DNA of 45,064 nt, taken from Micromonospora foliorum. Lineage in GTDB: Bacteria > Actinomycetota > Actinomycetes > Mycobacteriales > Micromonosporaceae. Position numbers and translations under genes: made by a program. The stretch lies in the NCBI RefSeq assembly GCF_022229015.1, contig NZ_JAKKFF010000350.1:1-45064 (forward strand), in the 5' to 3' direction. Below are positions 1 through 8,312 of the stretch, one piece after another (the first letter of the stretch is position 1; each line of letters starts with the position of its first letter). Under the pieces are notes generated by a model. It was not told the DNA's origin and ran no database searches. It saw only the letters and a list, made by a program, of their open reading frames with translations.

Positions 1-49
1 CAACCGGGGCGGGCGCATCGACGAGGACCGGGCCGGGGCGGCGGCCCGG

Positions 50-1480
50 TCAGGCCAGCTCGAACAGGACGGTCCGGGTCGCCGGGTCGGCGGTGACCAG
101 GCGGACCCGGACCCGTTCGCCGAGCGGCAGTTGGCCGTGGCAGCGGGCGCGTACCGGTGGGGCGTCCAGCGCGACCGTGCCACCGGGTGGTCGGGGCCGG
201 GACTTGCCGTTGGGCGGGGCGTCGACGTCGAGGACGGCCGCGTCGAAGGTCTCGCCCACCCGGTGCTCCAACACCGCCGCCTCGGCCAACTCGACGGCGC
301 CACGAGCGGCCGCCGAGGCGACCCGGTCGGTGCTCGCCATCACCTCGGGCAGCCGGGGCAGCGCGGCGCGGGCCCAGTCGGGCACCGGCTGGCCGGCGTG
401 CAGGGCCAGGCAGACCTCGGTGGCGTACCGGTCGGCCAGCCGCCGCAACGGCGCCGTCACGTGCGCGTACGCGGCCGCCACGCCACCATGTTCCGGCTGC
501 TCCGGCAGCTCCCCGTCGAAGGCGGTGTACGCGGCCCCGCGCATCAGCTCGGCCGCCTGGTCGATGAACGCGGCGGCGCGCGGCTGGGCGGCGTCCAGAC
601 CGGCGATGACCTGACCCGGGCCCACGCCCTCCCGCCAGTGCACGCCCAACGGCGCGGCGGCGGCCCGCAGCCGCTGCACCGCCTCCGGCTTGGGCGCCGG
701 CATCGTCCGCAGCAGGCCGACCCGGCCGGCCAGCATGATGTCGGCGGCGGCCATCCCGGTCAGCAGGGAGATCTGCGCGTTGCGCTCCTCCATCGGTGCC
801 GGCGCGCGCAGCACCAGCCGCCAGCCCTCACCGTCGGGTTCCAGATCCTGCTCGGGCAGCGGCAGGTTGATGGCCCCGCGCCGCAACCCCCGCGCGGTCA
901 GTCGGTCGCCGATCTCCGGCAGCAGCGCGATCGGGTCGGGTAGCCGCCCGGCCTCGGCTGCCGCCTGCACCCCGGTGTAGTCGAGTTTGGCGCGACTGCG
1001 GACCAGGGCGCGTTCCAGCTCGACGGCCACGGTGCCGCCGTCGGCGTCCAGGTCGATGGTCCAGACCACCGCGGCCCGGTCGTCGTCGGGCAGCAGGCTC
1101 GCGGCGCCCTCGCTGAGGGTGCGCGGGTGCAGCGGCACGTTCCCGTCGGGCAGGTAGATGGTCTGCCCCCGCCGCCAGGTCTCCGCCTCCAACGCCCCAC
1201 CGGGGGTGACGTGCGCGGCGACGTCGGCGATCGCGTACCGCACCCGGTAGCCCCCACCCGGGCGGCGGGAGAGGTGCATCGCCTGGTCCAGGTCCCGCGA
1301 GGTGGCGGGGTCGACCGTGACGAACGGTATGTCGGTGCGGTCGACGGACGGCCGCGGCGGTGCCGCAGCCGCCTCGTCGGCCTCACGCTGGGCGTCGGCC
1401 GGGAACTCCTCGGACAGGCCGAGTTCCCGGCGCAACGCGCCGAAGTCGATGCGGGGCGCGAGTACGCGTCGGATGACCAC
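50..1480 (-). CDS. RNB-domain ribonuclease (RNase II/R family)
   Basis: Predicted 3'-5' exoribonuclease of 476 aa. The catalytic motif DPATSRDLDQA is at about residues 57-67, matching the RNase II signature DPxxxxDxDD. D57, D63 and D65 are present, but the fourth aspartate position is glutamine (Q66); I believe this variant is common in actinobacterial RNB proteins, so activity is not ruled out. The protein is short for the family: it has the RNB core (residues 45-390) and a small C-terminal beta-rich tail, without obvious N-terminal cold-shock domains. It starts at GTG 1480; no better start is seen. It is transcribed away from the next gene as a single unit. The family assignment is firm, the cellular substrate unknown. 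Confidence 0.9.
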   Translation of the reverse strand: MVIRRVLAPRIDFGALRRELGLSEEFPADAQREADEAAAAPPRPSVDRTDIPFVTVDPATSRDLDQAMHLSRRPGGGYRVRYAIADVAAHVTPGGALEAETWRRGQTIYLPDGNVPLHPRTLSEGAASLLPDDDRAAVVWTIDLDADGGTVAVELERALVRSRAKLDYTGVQAAAEAGRLPDPIALLPEIGDRLTARGLRRGAINLPLPEQDLEPDGEGWRLVLRAPAPMEERNAQISLLTGMAAADIMLAGRVGLLRTMPAPKPEAVQRLRAAAAPLGVHWREGVGPGQVIAGLDAAQPRAAAFIDQAAELMRGAAYTAFDGELPEQPEHGGVAAAYAHVTAPLRRLADRYATEVCLALHAGQPVPDWARAALPRLPEVMASTDRVASAAARGAVELAEAAVLEHRVGETFDAAVLDVDAPPNGKSRPRPPGGTVALDAPPVRARCHGQLPLGERVRVRLVTADPATRTVLFELA

Positions 1481-1560
1481 GGGTCAATCCTGACAGCGCC
1501 ACGGGTGATCCGCTTCCGGTGACCGGCCGAGAAATCCGCCCGGCGAGGGGTGGCCCGCGC

Positions 1561-2367
1561 TCAGCCGGTCGCCTTCCGAGCGGCGCTGCGCGTACCCCTC
1601 GGGGCGGTGGCTCGGGCGGCGACCGGGCGGGCCGGCGACTTGCGGGCGGTCACCTTGCGGGCCGGTGCCTTGGCCGCGACGGTCTTCTTCGCCGGGGCCT
1701 TCTTCGCGGCCGCCTTGCGGGCGGTGGTCGACGAGGTGCCCGTCACCTTCGCGGCCGGGGCCTTCTTGGCCGGAGCCTTACGCGCGCCGCCGCTGGGGCG
1801 GGTGGACGCGGTCTTCTTGGCCGGGGCCTTCTTGGCGGCGGCCTTCTTCGTCGCTGTCTTCTTGACGGCGGACGCCTTGGTCGCGGTCTTGCGCGCCGGT
1901 GCCGTGGTCGCGGCCTTCCGCGCCGGGGCCTTCGCGGCAGCGGTGGTCTTCTTCGCCGCCGAGGTGGTGGTCTTCTTCGCCGCGCTCACCGTCTTCTTCG
2001 CCGTACCGGTGGTCTTCTTCGCGGCGGCGGTGGTCTTGCGCGCCGTGGACGCCGGGGCCCGCTTGGCGGTGGCGGTCGTCTTGCGGGTGGCGGCCGAGGT
2101 CTTCGCGGGGGCCTTCTTGGCCGCGGCGGTGGTCGTGGTCGTGGCCTTCTTCGCGGGGGCCTTCTTCGCCGCCGTGGTGGTCTTCTTGGCCGGAGCGCGT
2201 CCCGCGCCGCCGGCGGCCTTGCGGGCCGGTGCCTTCGCGGCACCCGTGGTGGACTTGCGGACGGGGGTGGTCCGGCTCGCCGCCGTGTTGCGCTCCGCCG
2301 CGGCGGTCTTCTTCGCGGTGGTGCGTCGGGCGGCCGGGCGGGTGGTGGCCTGCTGTGCTTCGGCCAT
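1561..2367 (-). CDS. Lys/Ala-rich histone H1-like repeat protein
   Basis: A 268-aa protein made almost entirely of repeats such as KKAPAKK, RKTTA and AAKKTT, with no hydrophobic core. This resembles the eukaryotic H1-like tails of actinobacterial nucleoid proteins (HupB C-terminal tail, Lsr2-associated proteins), so DNA binding and compaction are inferred. No folded HU domain is seen at the N terminus, which reads MAEAQQATTRPAARRTTAKK, so it is not a standard HupB. The start at ATG 2367 follows a clear GGAGGG ribosome site. The whole gene is a low-complexity repeat and is therefore prone to length change between strains. Confidence 0.8.
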   Translation of the reverse strand: MAEAQQATTRPAARRTTAKKTAAAERNTAASRTTPVRKSTTGAAKAPARKAAGGAGRAPAKKTTTAAKKAPAKKATTTTTAAAKKAPAKTSAATRKTTATAKRAPASTARKTTAAAKKTTGTAKKTVSAAKKTTTSAAKKTTAAAKAPARKAATTAPARKTATKASAVKKTATKKAAAKKAPAKKTASTRPSGGARKAPAKKAPAAKVTGTSSTTARKAAAKKAPAKKTVAAKAPARKVTARKSPARPVAARATAPRGTRSAARKATG

Positions 2368-2449
2368 CGTGGTTCCCTCCTTGGGGACGTGCTCTCGCGT
2401 GCGTCCTCGCGGAGCACGAAATACCTCGGCGCGGGCCGTCCCGCGCCGC

Positions 2450-2653
2450 CTACTTGTCCTCCCCGGCCCAACGAGCGTCCTCGGCATCCCACGCCTCGTT
2501 CCGCTCCTGCACCCGTTGCAGGGCGTTCTCCGCGTCGGCCGCCGAGTCGTACGGGCCGAGAACGTGCTTCGCCGGACACACGTTGGCGTCCGTCTCGACC
2601 CGGTGATGCCGGGTGCACCAGTAGAACTGCCCACCACGTCCGCTGTCGCTCAT
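2450..2653 (-). CDS. Small acidic hypothetical protein
   Basis: A 67-aa protein beginning MSDSGRGGQFYWCTRHHRVE. It has Cys and His residues near the N terminus (C13, H16, H17, C26) that could bind zinc, and a C-terminal amphipathic helix rich in Asp, Glu and Trp. Similar small proteins are widespread in actinobacteria without a known role. An alternative start lies three codons upstream at 2662. It shares direction with the histone-like gene downstream (83-bp gap) and could be co-transcribed with it. Confidence 0.65.
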   Translation of the reverse strand: MSDSGRGGQFYWCTRHHRVETDANVCPAKHVLGPYDSAADAENALQRVQERNEAWDAEDARWAGEDK

Positions 2654-2829
2654 GGGAATCACTGTGCACCGCGAACCGGCCGGCCGCCACCGGATCGCAC
2701 AAGTCGCCGACGATCTCCACAGTAGATATGCATGGCGTTCGTCGGGCCGAAATGGCGAAACGCGTGGGACTGGAACACCAGAAGATGCGCAGGTGAGCCT
2801 CGCTGTGGGGTCGCATCTATGATCGCCGG

Positions 2830-3327
2830 ATGGCGATTCCGGACTACATCGTGGGCATGCGCAAGCACGTCGGCCACGACCTGCTCTGGCTGCCGAGCGT
2901 CAGCGCGGTGGTCCGCAACGACGCCGGTGACCTGTTGCTCGGCCAGCGCGCCGACGACGGGCGCTGGTCGGTGATCAGCGGTTTCGTCGAGCCGGGCGAG
3001 CAGCCGGCCACCGCGCTGGTCCGCGAGGTGCGCGAGGAGACGGGCCTGGAGGTGGCGCCGGTGCGGATGTCCAGCGCCGTGTCGCACCCGCACACGTACC
3101 CGAACGGGGACCGCTGCGAATACCTGAACCTGGGGTTCCTGTGCCGGCTGGTGGCCGGCACCGCCCGGGTCAACGACGACGAGTCGCTGGCCGTGCGGTG
3201 GTTCCCGTTGGACCGGCTGCCTGAGCTGGACAAGCACGCCCTGCTGGTCATCGCGTACGCGCTGCGCGAGAACCAGGTGGCCGGTTACCTGGAGCCGGGT
3301 ACGACGTGGGACGACGTACCCGACTGA
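2830..3327 (+). CDS. NUDIX hydrolase
   Basis: A 165-aa pyrophosphohydrolase. The Nudix box is complete at about residues 51-73: G-FVEPG-E-QPATALV-REVREETGL, with both the REVREE metal-binding glutamates and the final glycine. The family hydrolyses nucleoside diphosphates linked to another moiety; the substrate cannot be read from sequence. The N-terminal MAIPDYIVGMRKHVG preceding the Nudix domain is typical of actinobacterial ADP-ribose or NTP pyrophosphatases of this size. Its start ATG is the only one near the beginning of the conserved region. Confidence 0.93.
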   Translation: MAIPDYIVGMRKHVGHDLLWLPSVSAVVRNDAGDLLLGQRADDGRWSVISGFVEPGEQPATALVREVREETGLEVAPVRMSSAVSHPHTYPNGDRCEYLNLGFLCRLVAGTARVNDDESLAVRWFPLDRLPELDKHALLVIAYALRENQVAGYLEPGTTWDDVPD

Positions 3328-3330
3328 GGT

Positions 3331-4314
3331 TCACACCGGGGTCGGCGTGAGGGCGACCGGCGCGGCGGGGGCCGACCGGGCCGCCCGGATGGTGTACGCG
3401 AGCGCGTACGGCATGCAGGCCAGGTAGAACATCGGCTCCAGCAACAACTGGTCGGTGATCAGGAAGATCTCCCACGACGTGGGGCGGGGCAGGCCGAAGT
3501 TCCAGTCGGTCCAGCAGATTAGGAGCCACAACGGCGCGGAGATCCGGTCGACGCTGTCCGGCGTCATCGCGTCGGCCGGAACGCTGCCGGGCCCCGGAAT
3601 GGTCTGGAGCACGAAGAGAATCACGGCCAGGTCGGCCGCGACGAGCGCGCCGACGAGGCCAACCAACCAGGCGACGCCGACCCGACCCCGGGCGGCGAGG
3701 CTCGCCGCAGCCCAGAGGGCCAACGTCAGGCCAGCCAACCAGAGCAGCAGACCGGGTACGAAGCTGCCGAAGACACTGCCGTTGACGACGGACATGAGCC
3801 CGAGTGCGGCCACACCGACGGGGAGCACCACGCCGAGCGCGATGCGCAGCGGGCCCCGCAGTGCGGTATGCCGGGCCGAGCGTGATGTGTACTTCGCCAA
3901 CAGCACCGCGAAGCCGACGGTCAGCGTCGACCAGAGCGGCAACTGCCCCGCTGTCGACCAGCTCACCCGCATCGACAGCAAGTTGTAGACCTGACTCATG
4001 GCCAGCGCGCTGACGACCACTATCCCGGCGCAGGCGAGCGGGGCCAGTAGCAGGGCGGCGGCGGTACGGCGAGCCCGCCGATGCAGCAGACTGCGGTCGA
4101 CGAGCGGGGCGCCGGCCCGGCTGACTGCCAGGCTCACCGCGAAGCCGACCATCGCCGTCCGGCGACCGCTCTCGGCGAGCACGTGCAGTTCGGCGGCCCA
4201 CTCACGGCGCAGGTCGTCGCGGACGTCGGTTGGCCAACGGCGCGCGGCCAGCCCCAACAGCAGCTCGGCGGCCCGGCGGGTCACCACGCCGGTGGGCGGC
4301 CCGGTCTTCCGCAT
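3331..4314 (-). CDS. Polytopic membrane protein, paralogue 1 of a PadR-linked pair
   Basis: About 327 aa with an N-terminal cytoplasmic segment (RRWPTDVRDDLRREWAAELH) followed by several hydrophobic helices. It is closely similar along its length to the next gene (4314-5273), including the segments DDLRREWAAELHVLAESGRR and APLWL-W-NFGLPRP. Such proteins commonly lie beside PadR regulators in actinomycetes; their function is not known. The ATG at 4314 overlaps the stop of paralogue 2 as TGATG. The first residues (MRKTGPPTG) are not part of the paralogous family; they are translated from a relic of a padR gene. A GTG start at the conserved VVTRR is possible instead. Confidence 0.8.
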   Translation of the reverse strand: MRKTGPPTGVVTRRAAELLLGLAARRWPTDVRDDLRREWAAELHVLAESGRRTAMVGFAVSLAVSRAGAPLVDRSLLHRRARRTAAALLLAPLACAGIVVVSALAMSQVYNLLSMRVSWSTAGQLPLWSTLTVGFAVLLAKYTSRSARHTALRGPLRIALGVVLPVGVAALGLMSVVNGSVFGSFVPGLLLWLAGLTLALWAAASLAARGRVGVAWLVGLVGALVAADLAVILFVLQTIPGPGSVPADAMTPDSVDRISAPLWLLICWTDWNFGLPRPTSWEIFLITDQLLLEPMFYLACMPYALAYTIRAARSAPAAPVALTPTPV

Positions 4315-4341
4315 CAGGTCCAGCCCGTGGCGCTGCGCGTC
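4288..4341 (-). pseudogene. padR gene fragment between the two membrane paralogues
   Basis: This 54-bp stretch matches 5495-5548 inside the intact padR gene with 9 mismatches and no gaps (45/54). In frame it encodes GLDLMRKTGPPTG, against GLDLMRLTGLPSG in PadR. It marks where a second padR copy stood after a tandem duplication of the padR-membrane gene unit. The rest of that copy is gone, and the fragment now supplies the start of paralogue 1 and the tail of paralogue 2. Confidence 0.85.
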
Positions 4342-5273
4342 TGCACCAGGGCGACCGGCGCGGCGGGGGCGGACCGGGCCGCCCGGATGGCGTACGCGAG
4401 CGCGTACGGCGTGCAGGCCAGGTAGAGCATCGGTTCCACCAGCAGCCGATCGCTGATCGTGATGATCTCCCAGTGGGCCGGCCGGGGAAGGCCGAAGTTC
4501 CACTCAGTCCAGGAGACGAAGAGCCACAGCGGCGCGGAGATCCCGTCGACGGTGTCCGGTGACAGCGGGGGACCGCTGTAGCCGCCGGGCACCGTGACGA
4601 CGACGGCGAGGATCACCGCGAGGTCGGCCGCGACAAGGGCGCCGACGACGCCCACCCACCAGGCCGCGCGGAGTCGACCCCGGGCGGCGAGGCTCGCCGC
4701 GGCCCACAGCGCCAGCGTCAGGCCCAGCAGCCACAGCAGGAGACCGGGTACGGCAGCCGCCGGCCGGTCCGGATAGATGACGTAGACGAACGGAACCGCC
4801 GCCACCGCGACGGGAAGCGCCACGCCCAGCGCGATGCGCAGCGGGCCATCGAGTGCGGTGTGTCGGGCCCAATGCGCCGCGAACATCGCCAGCAGCAGCG
4901 CCATCCCGAGGGTGAGCGCCGTCCAGAGAGGCTTCTGCGTGCGGTCGGCCCAGGTCTGGGACATCAACCAACGCTGAATCGGGTACAGGGTGTACGCGCT
5001 CACGAGCACGATCCCGACGCAGGCGATCGGGGACAGCAGCAACGCCGCCGCGGTCCGGCCGGCCCGACCACGCATCAGGGTGCGGTCGACGAGCGGGGCG
5101 CCGGCGCGGCTGACGGCCAGGCTCACCGCGAAGCCCACCATCGTCGTCCGGCGGCCGCTCTCGGCCAGGACGTGCAGCTCGGCGGCCCACTCACGGCGCA
5201 GGTCGTCGCGGACGTCGACCGGCCAGCGGCGCGCGGCCAACTCCAATAGCAGCTCGGCGACCCGGCGGGTCAC
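4314..5273 (-). CDS. Polytopic membrane protein, paralogue 2, coupled to PadR
   Basis: About 319 aa, with the same architecture as paralogue 1: a basic N-terminal segment with DDLRREWAAELHVLAESGRR, then about six to seven hydrophobic segments. The start GTG at 5273 overlaps the PadR stop as GTGA, so translation is probably coupled; a second GTG lies one codon upstream. Its last residues RSATGWT differ from the ALTPTPV end of paralogue 1 because they are read out of frame from the padR relic at 4288-4341. Function is unknown; PadR-controlled membrane proteins of this kind may be exporters or stress sensors, but nothing in the sequence shows it. Confidence 0.85.
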   Translation of the reverse strand: MTRRVAELLLELAARRWPVDVRDDLRREWAAELHVLAESGRRTTMVGFAVSLAVSRAGAPLVDRTLMRGRAGRTAAALLLSPIACVGIVLVSAYTLYPIQRWLMSQTWADRTQKPLWTALTLGMALLLAMFAAHWARHTALDGPLRIALGVALPVAVAAVPFVYVIYPDRPAAAVPGLLLWLLGLTLALWAAASLAARGRLRAAWWVGVVGALVAADLAVILAVVVTVPGGYSGPPLSPDTVDGISAPLWLFVSWTEWNFGLPRPAHWEIITISDRLLVEPMLYLACTPYALAYAIRAARSAPAAPVALVQTRSATGWT

Positions 5274-5602
5274 CACGCCGGCGCTCCGGTGGGCTCGGTG
5301 CCGCCCCACGGGCGGCGACCGTCGGGGATCGCGGCCCGCAGGTCGGCGAGCGCCTGACGGGCCTGCGCCACCCCTTCGGCGGTGAGTCGGTAGTAGCGGC
5401 GGGCGGGCCGGCCGGCCGCGACCGGGTCGATCGCCTCCCAGTCGGCGGCCAGCCAGCCGGCCCCCTGCAGCCGGTGCAGCACCGGGTAGAGGGTGCCGCT
5501 GGGCAGGCCGGTCAATCGCATCAGGTCGAGCCCGTAGCGCTGCTCGTCGGGCTCGGCGAGCAGCGCCGCGAGCACCTTCGCGACCGGAATCGTCATCCGC
5601 AT
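5270..5602 (-). CDS. PadR family transcriptional regulator
   Basis: A 110-aa PadR-type winged-helix regulator. The family hallmark is visible: YGLDLMRLTGLPSGTLYPVL (recognition helix region, about residues 23-42), then LQGAGWLAADWE and the wing with GRPARRYYRLT. The stop overlaps the GTG of the membrane gene downstream (GTGA), so the pair is an operon. Upstream, between 5610 and 5640, lies the AT-rich TGTA-N9-TACA dyad (TGTATCGGAACTCTACA), a plausible autoregulatory site. The start is ATG 5602 with GGTGGG directly before it; ATG 5596 is an alternative. Confidence 0.9.
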   Translation of the reverse strand: MRMTIPVAKVLAALLAEPDEQRYGLDLMRLTGLPSGTLYPVLHRLQGAGWLAADWEAIDPVAAGRPARRYYRLTAEGVAQARQALADLRAAIPDGRRPWGGTEPTGAPAW

Positions 5603-5683
5603 CCCACCACTGTATCGGAACTCTACATAGGGGTGGGGCACGTCAGGATTCCACCGTGGCCGGCGCGGGTATCCACCGAGGGC

Positions 5684-6535
5684 ATGACGACGGACGACGA
5701 GCCCGCCGCGCTGCGGGTGCTGACCCTCAACCTGCTCGCCCCCGAATTCGCCGACTGGGAACGCCGCCGGGCCGTCCTCAAGCCGGGTCTGGCCCGCCTG
5801 CGACCGGACGTGGTCGCCCTTCAGGAGACCGTCTGGGGCAACGGCTACGACCAGGCCGCGGACCTGCTCGGCCCGGACCACCACGTGGTACGCCACGGCG
5901 GGCGCTCCGCCGACGGGGTCGGCGCCGCGCTGGTCAGCCGCTGGCCGATCGGGACCGTCCGCGAACTCGACCTACAGGTCACCGAACGGGTCGACATCCC
6001 CTGGTCGGCGGTGGTCGTGGCGGAGGTCGAGGTGCCACCGCTCATCGGCACCGTGCTGGTCGCCCACCACAAACCCACGTACCAGTTCGGGTACGCCCAC
6101 GAGCGGGAGTTGCAGGCCGTCCGGTCCGCGACCTTCATCGAGACACTGCTGGCCGGACGGGACCTGCCCGTCGTCCTCGTCGGCGACTTCGACGACGACG
6201 CCGACTCCGCCAGCGTGCGCTTCTGGCGCGGGAGCCAGTCACTGCACGGGTGCAGCGTCGCCTACCAGGACGCCTGGTCGGCGGTGCACCCGGACGATCC
6301 CGGGCACACCTTCACCCCGCGCAATCCGCTGGTACGAGCGGGCACGATGCCGCTGGAGACAGGACGTCGGATCGACTACGTCATGGTTCGCTGCGGCCCC
6401 CACGGGCCGAAGCTGGGGGTGGCGGACTGCCAGCGGGCCTTCGACGAGCCGGTCGACGGAGTCTGGGCCAGCGACCATTTCGGCGTACTCGCGGATCTGC
6501 GGCTGCCCGACCACCCACCGGGCCGGTGGCGGTGA
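5684..6535 (+). CDS. Endonuclease/exonuclease/phosphatase family protein
   Basis: A 283-aa metal-dependent phosphoesterase fold. Family motifs: LRVLTLNLLAPE (N-terminal strand with Asn), VVALQET (Mg-binding Glu), VLVGDFDDDADS (GD-x-N/D motif) and the C-terminal WASDHFGVLADL (SDH catalytic His), with RIDYVMV before it. No signal peptide is seen. The substrate may be nucleic acid, a phospholipid or an inositol phosphate and cannot be told from sequence. ATG 5684 follows GAGGG. It is divergent from padR. Confidence 0.9.
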   Translation: MTTDDEPAALRVLTLNLLAPEFADWERRRAVLKPGLARLRPDVVALQETVWGNGYDQAADLLGPDHHVVRHGGRSADGVGAALVSRWPIGTVRELDLQVTERVDIPWSAVVVAEVEVPPLIGTVLVAHHKPTYQFGYAHERELQAVRSATFIETLLAGRDLPVVLVGDFDDDADSASVRFWRGSQSLHGCSVAYQDAWSAVHPDDPGHTFTPRNPLVRAGTMPLETGRRIDYVMVRCGPHGPKLGVADCQRAFDEPVDGVWASDHFGVLADLRLPDHPPGRWR

Positions 6536-6592
6536 ACGACGGACCCCGCCGGCGCCGGGCCGACGGTGCCCACGTCGACCCGGCGCCGCAGC

Positions 6593-7459
6593 TCAGGACG
6601 CGACCCGCTCCACCGGGATCCACAGCTCGGCGTCCGCCTGGGTGCCGTCCGCGGACACCCGGACCCGGGAGATCTCCGGTCCGGGTCGGCTGCGGTACGG
6701 GTTGGACGGAAACCACTGGGTGAACACGTCACGCCAGAGGTGCTGCACCGCCTGCGGAAACGCACCGGACGTGGTGAACACCGCCCACGACCCGGCCTGC
6801 ACCGGCAGCGCGTCCAGCTCCTCCGGCGGCGCAGCGCTGGTCACCACGCCGTGCCAGTAGTCCAGCTCGGTGCCCTCCTGCCGGCTGTCGGCGAGGTTGT
6901 CGCTGACGTTGACGATCCCCTTCGGCTCCTGATCGGAGAGCGCCTCGATCCGCCCGGTCGTCTCCTTGTCGATGCTCCGGATGAACGCGACGATTGCCGG
7001 GTTCATCCCCTCGTGCACCAGCGGGACCCGGGCCTTTCGCCCCACCAGCGCGAACGCGTCCTTGTCGACGATTCGGTACTCCATGCTGCCGCTCCCTTCG
7101 ACGGTGAGTCGGAAGGACATCCGGGGCTGGGCCCGCAACGCTGCCCCCGTACGCCGAGCTTCTCCGGGCCCCACGCCGTGTACGGCGTGGAACGCCCGGG
7201 CGAACGCCTCCGTGGAGCCGTAGCCGTAGCGCACCGCGACGTCGAGCAACGTCCGCTCCCCCGCCAGTACGTCCGCACCGGCCACGGTGAGCCGACGCCG
7301 ACGGATGTACTCCGACAGCGGCATGCCGGCCAGGGCGGAGAACAGCCGCCGGAAGTGGTACTCCGACGTCAGCGCGATCCGCGCCAGCTCGGCCACCTCG
7401 ATCTTCTGGTCGAGGTGCCGCTCGATGTACGCCAGGGCTTCGTTCAGCCGATCCAACAC
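6593..7459 (-). CDS. AraC family regulator with GyrI-like effector domain
   Basis: A 288-aa two-domain regulator. Residues 1-105 are an AraC/XylS double helix-turn-helix, recognised by FRRLFSALAGMPLSEYIRRRRLT and the second helix pair DVAVRYGYGSTEAFARAFHAVHG. Residues 125-288 (MEYRIVDKDAFALVG onward) are the GyrI-like/SOUL-type small-molecule binding domain found in Rob and in BmrR-like multidrug regulators. It is therefore likely to sense small lipophilic compounds. It is divergently arranged with grpB (about 140 bp between them), but no target is evident. Confidence 0.9.
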   Translation of the reverse strand: MLDRLNEALAYIERHLDQKIEVAELARIALTSEYHFRRLFSALAGMPLSEYIRRRRLTVAGADVLAGERTLLDVAVRYGYGSTEAFARAFHAVHGVGPGEARRTGAALRAQPRMSFRLTVEGSGSMEYRIVDKDAFALVGRKARVPLVHEGMNPAIVAFIRSIDKETTGRIEALSDQEPKGIVNVSDNLADSRQEGTELDYWHGVVTSAAPPEELDALPVQAGSWAVFTTSGAFPQAVQHLWRDVFTQWFPSNPYRSRPGPEISRVRVSADGTQADAELWIPVERVAS

Positions 7460-7601
7460 CCGGGCCTCCTTCCCTTTCGAGCACCGACGCTAGGCGGCGG
7501 GAGTGGTGGCCCACCCGACATCCGATGCCCGCATCGGTCGGGTGGGCCGCACCGGTCGTCGTGTCGTAGCCTGGCGGACTTTGCTTCCCGAGGAGGTTGA
7601 C

Positions 7602-8219
7602 GTGGCCGAGTTTCCGCAGGACGTCGTGCAGCGCTTCCATGGCACCCCCGAACAGGTCGACGCCGGCCTGGTGGGCGAGCCGCCACGGACGTGGGAGTCC
7701 ATCGTCATCGAGGAGTACGACCCGGCCTGGGCGCAGCGGTTCCTCGCCGTCCGGTCGTCGCTCACCGAGGCACTGGGTGGTCTGATCATCAGCGTGGAAC
7801 ACGTCGGGTCGACGGCGGTGTCGGGGCTCGCGGCCAAGCCCGTCATCGATGTCGACCTCGTCATCGGGGACACCGCCGAGGAGGCCGCCTATCTCCCCGC
7901 CCTGGAACGGCTCGGGTACCGGCTCGTCCTGCGGGAGCCCTGGTGGCACGGGCACCGGATGCTCCTCAGCCCCGCCGAGGACGTCAACCTGCACGTCTGG
8001 CCGCAGGGTGCGCCGGAACCCGTCCGGCACCGACTCTTCCGCGACTGGCTCCGCTCACACCCGGACGACCGGGAACGGTACGCCGCGACCAAGCGGCGCC
8101 TGGCGCGGGACACTGCGGACCGCCCACGCGACTACAGCCTGGCGAAGAACGACGTCATCGACGAGATCTACGCGCGCATCTTCGCCGCTCGACCTCAGGT
8201 CGCCGACGGTCACGCGTAG
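7602..8219 (+). CDS. GrpB family protein (UPF0157)
   Basis: A 205-aa protein of the GrpB/UPF0157 family, which belongs to the nucleotidyltransferase fold. The defining block is VEHVGSTAVSGLAAKPVIDVDLVI at about residues 65-88, containing the GSTAV motif and the metal-binding aspartates DVD. Some GrpB proteins are linked to coenzyme A biosynthesis (dephospho-CoA kinase fusions); this one is stand-alone. The GTG start at 7602 has an excellent AGGAGG site. It ends just before a 35-bp palindrome that separates it from the convergent DUF1963 gene. Confidence 0.88.
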   Translation: MAEFPQDVVQRFHGTPEQVDAGLVGEPPRTWESIVIEEYDPAWAQRFLAVRSSLTEALGGLIISVEHVGSTAVSGLAAKPVIDVDLVIGDTAEEAAYLPALERLGYRLVLREPWWHGHRMLLSPAEDVNLHVWPQGAPEPVRHRLFRDWLRSHPDDRERYAATKRRLARDTADRPRDYSLAKNDVIDEIYARIFAARPQVADGHA

Positions 8220-8224
8220 ACCTT

Positions 8225-8259
8225 GGACAGTTTCCGTCAGCAGCTGACGGAAACTGTCC
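8225..8259. terminator. 35-bp palindrome, probable bidirectional terminator
   Basis: Seventeen bases on each side of a single central base are perfectly complementary (arms begin GGACAGTTTCCGTCAGC). It lies six bases after the grpB stop, and the convergent DUF1963 gene ends at 8313. The location fits a terminator shared by both transcripts. There is no T-tract, as is usual in high-G+C actinomycetes. Confidence 0.7.
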
Positions 8260-8312
8260 ACGATTCGGCCGTAGGCCTGGGACGTGAGCCTGCTAGTGAC
8301 CAGCCGGATCCG

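Noticed and set aside
2450..2662. The small protein as a recent horizontal gene beside the histone-like gene
   Set aside because: Base composition and codon use match the chromosome and the type is common in actinobacteria.
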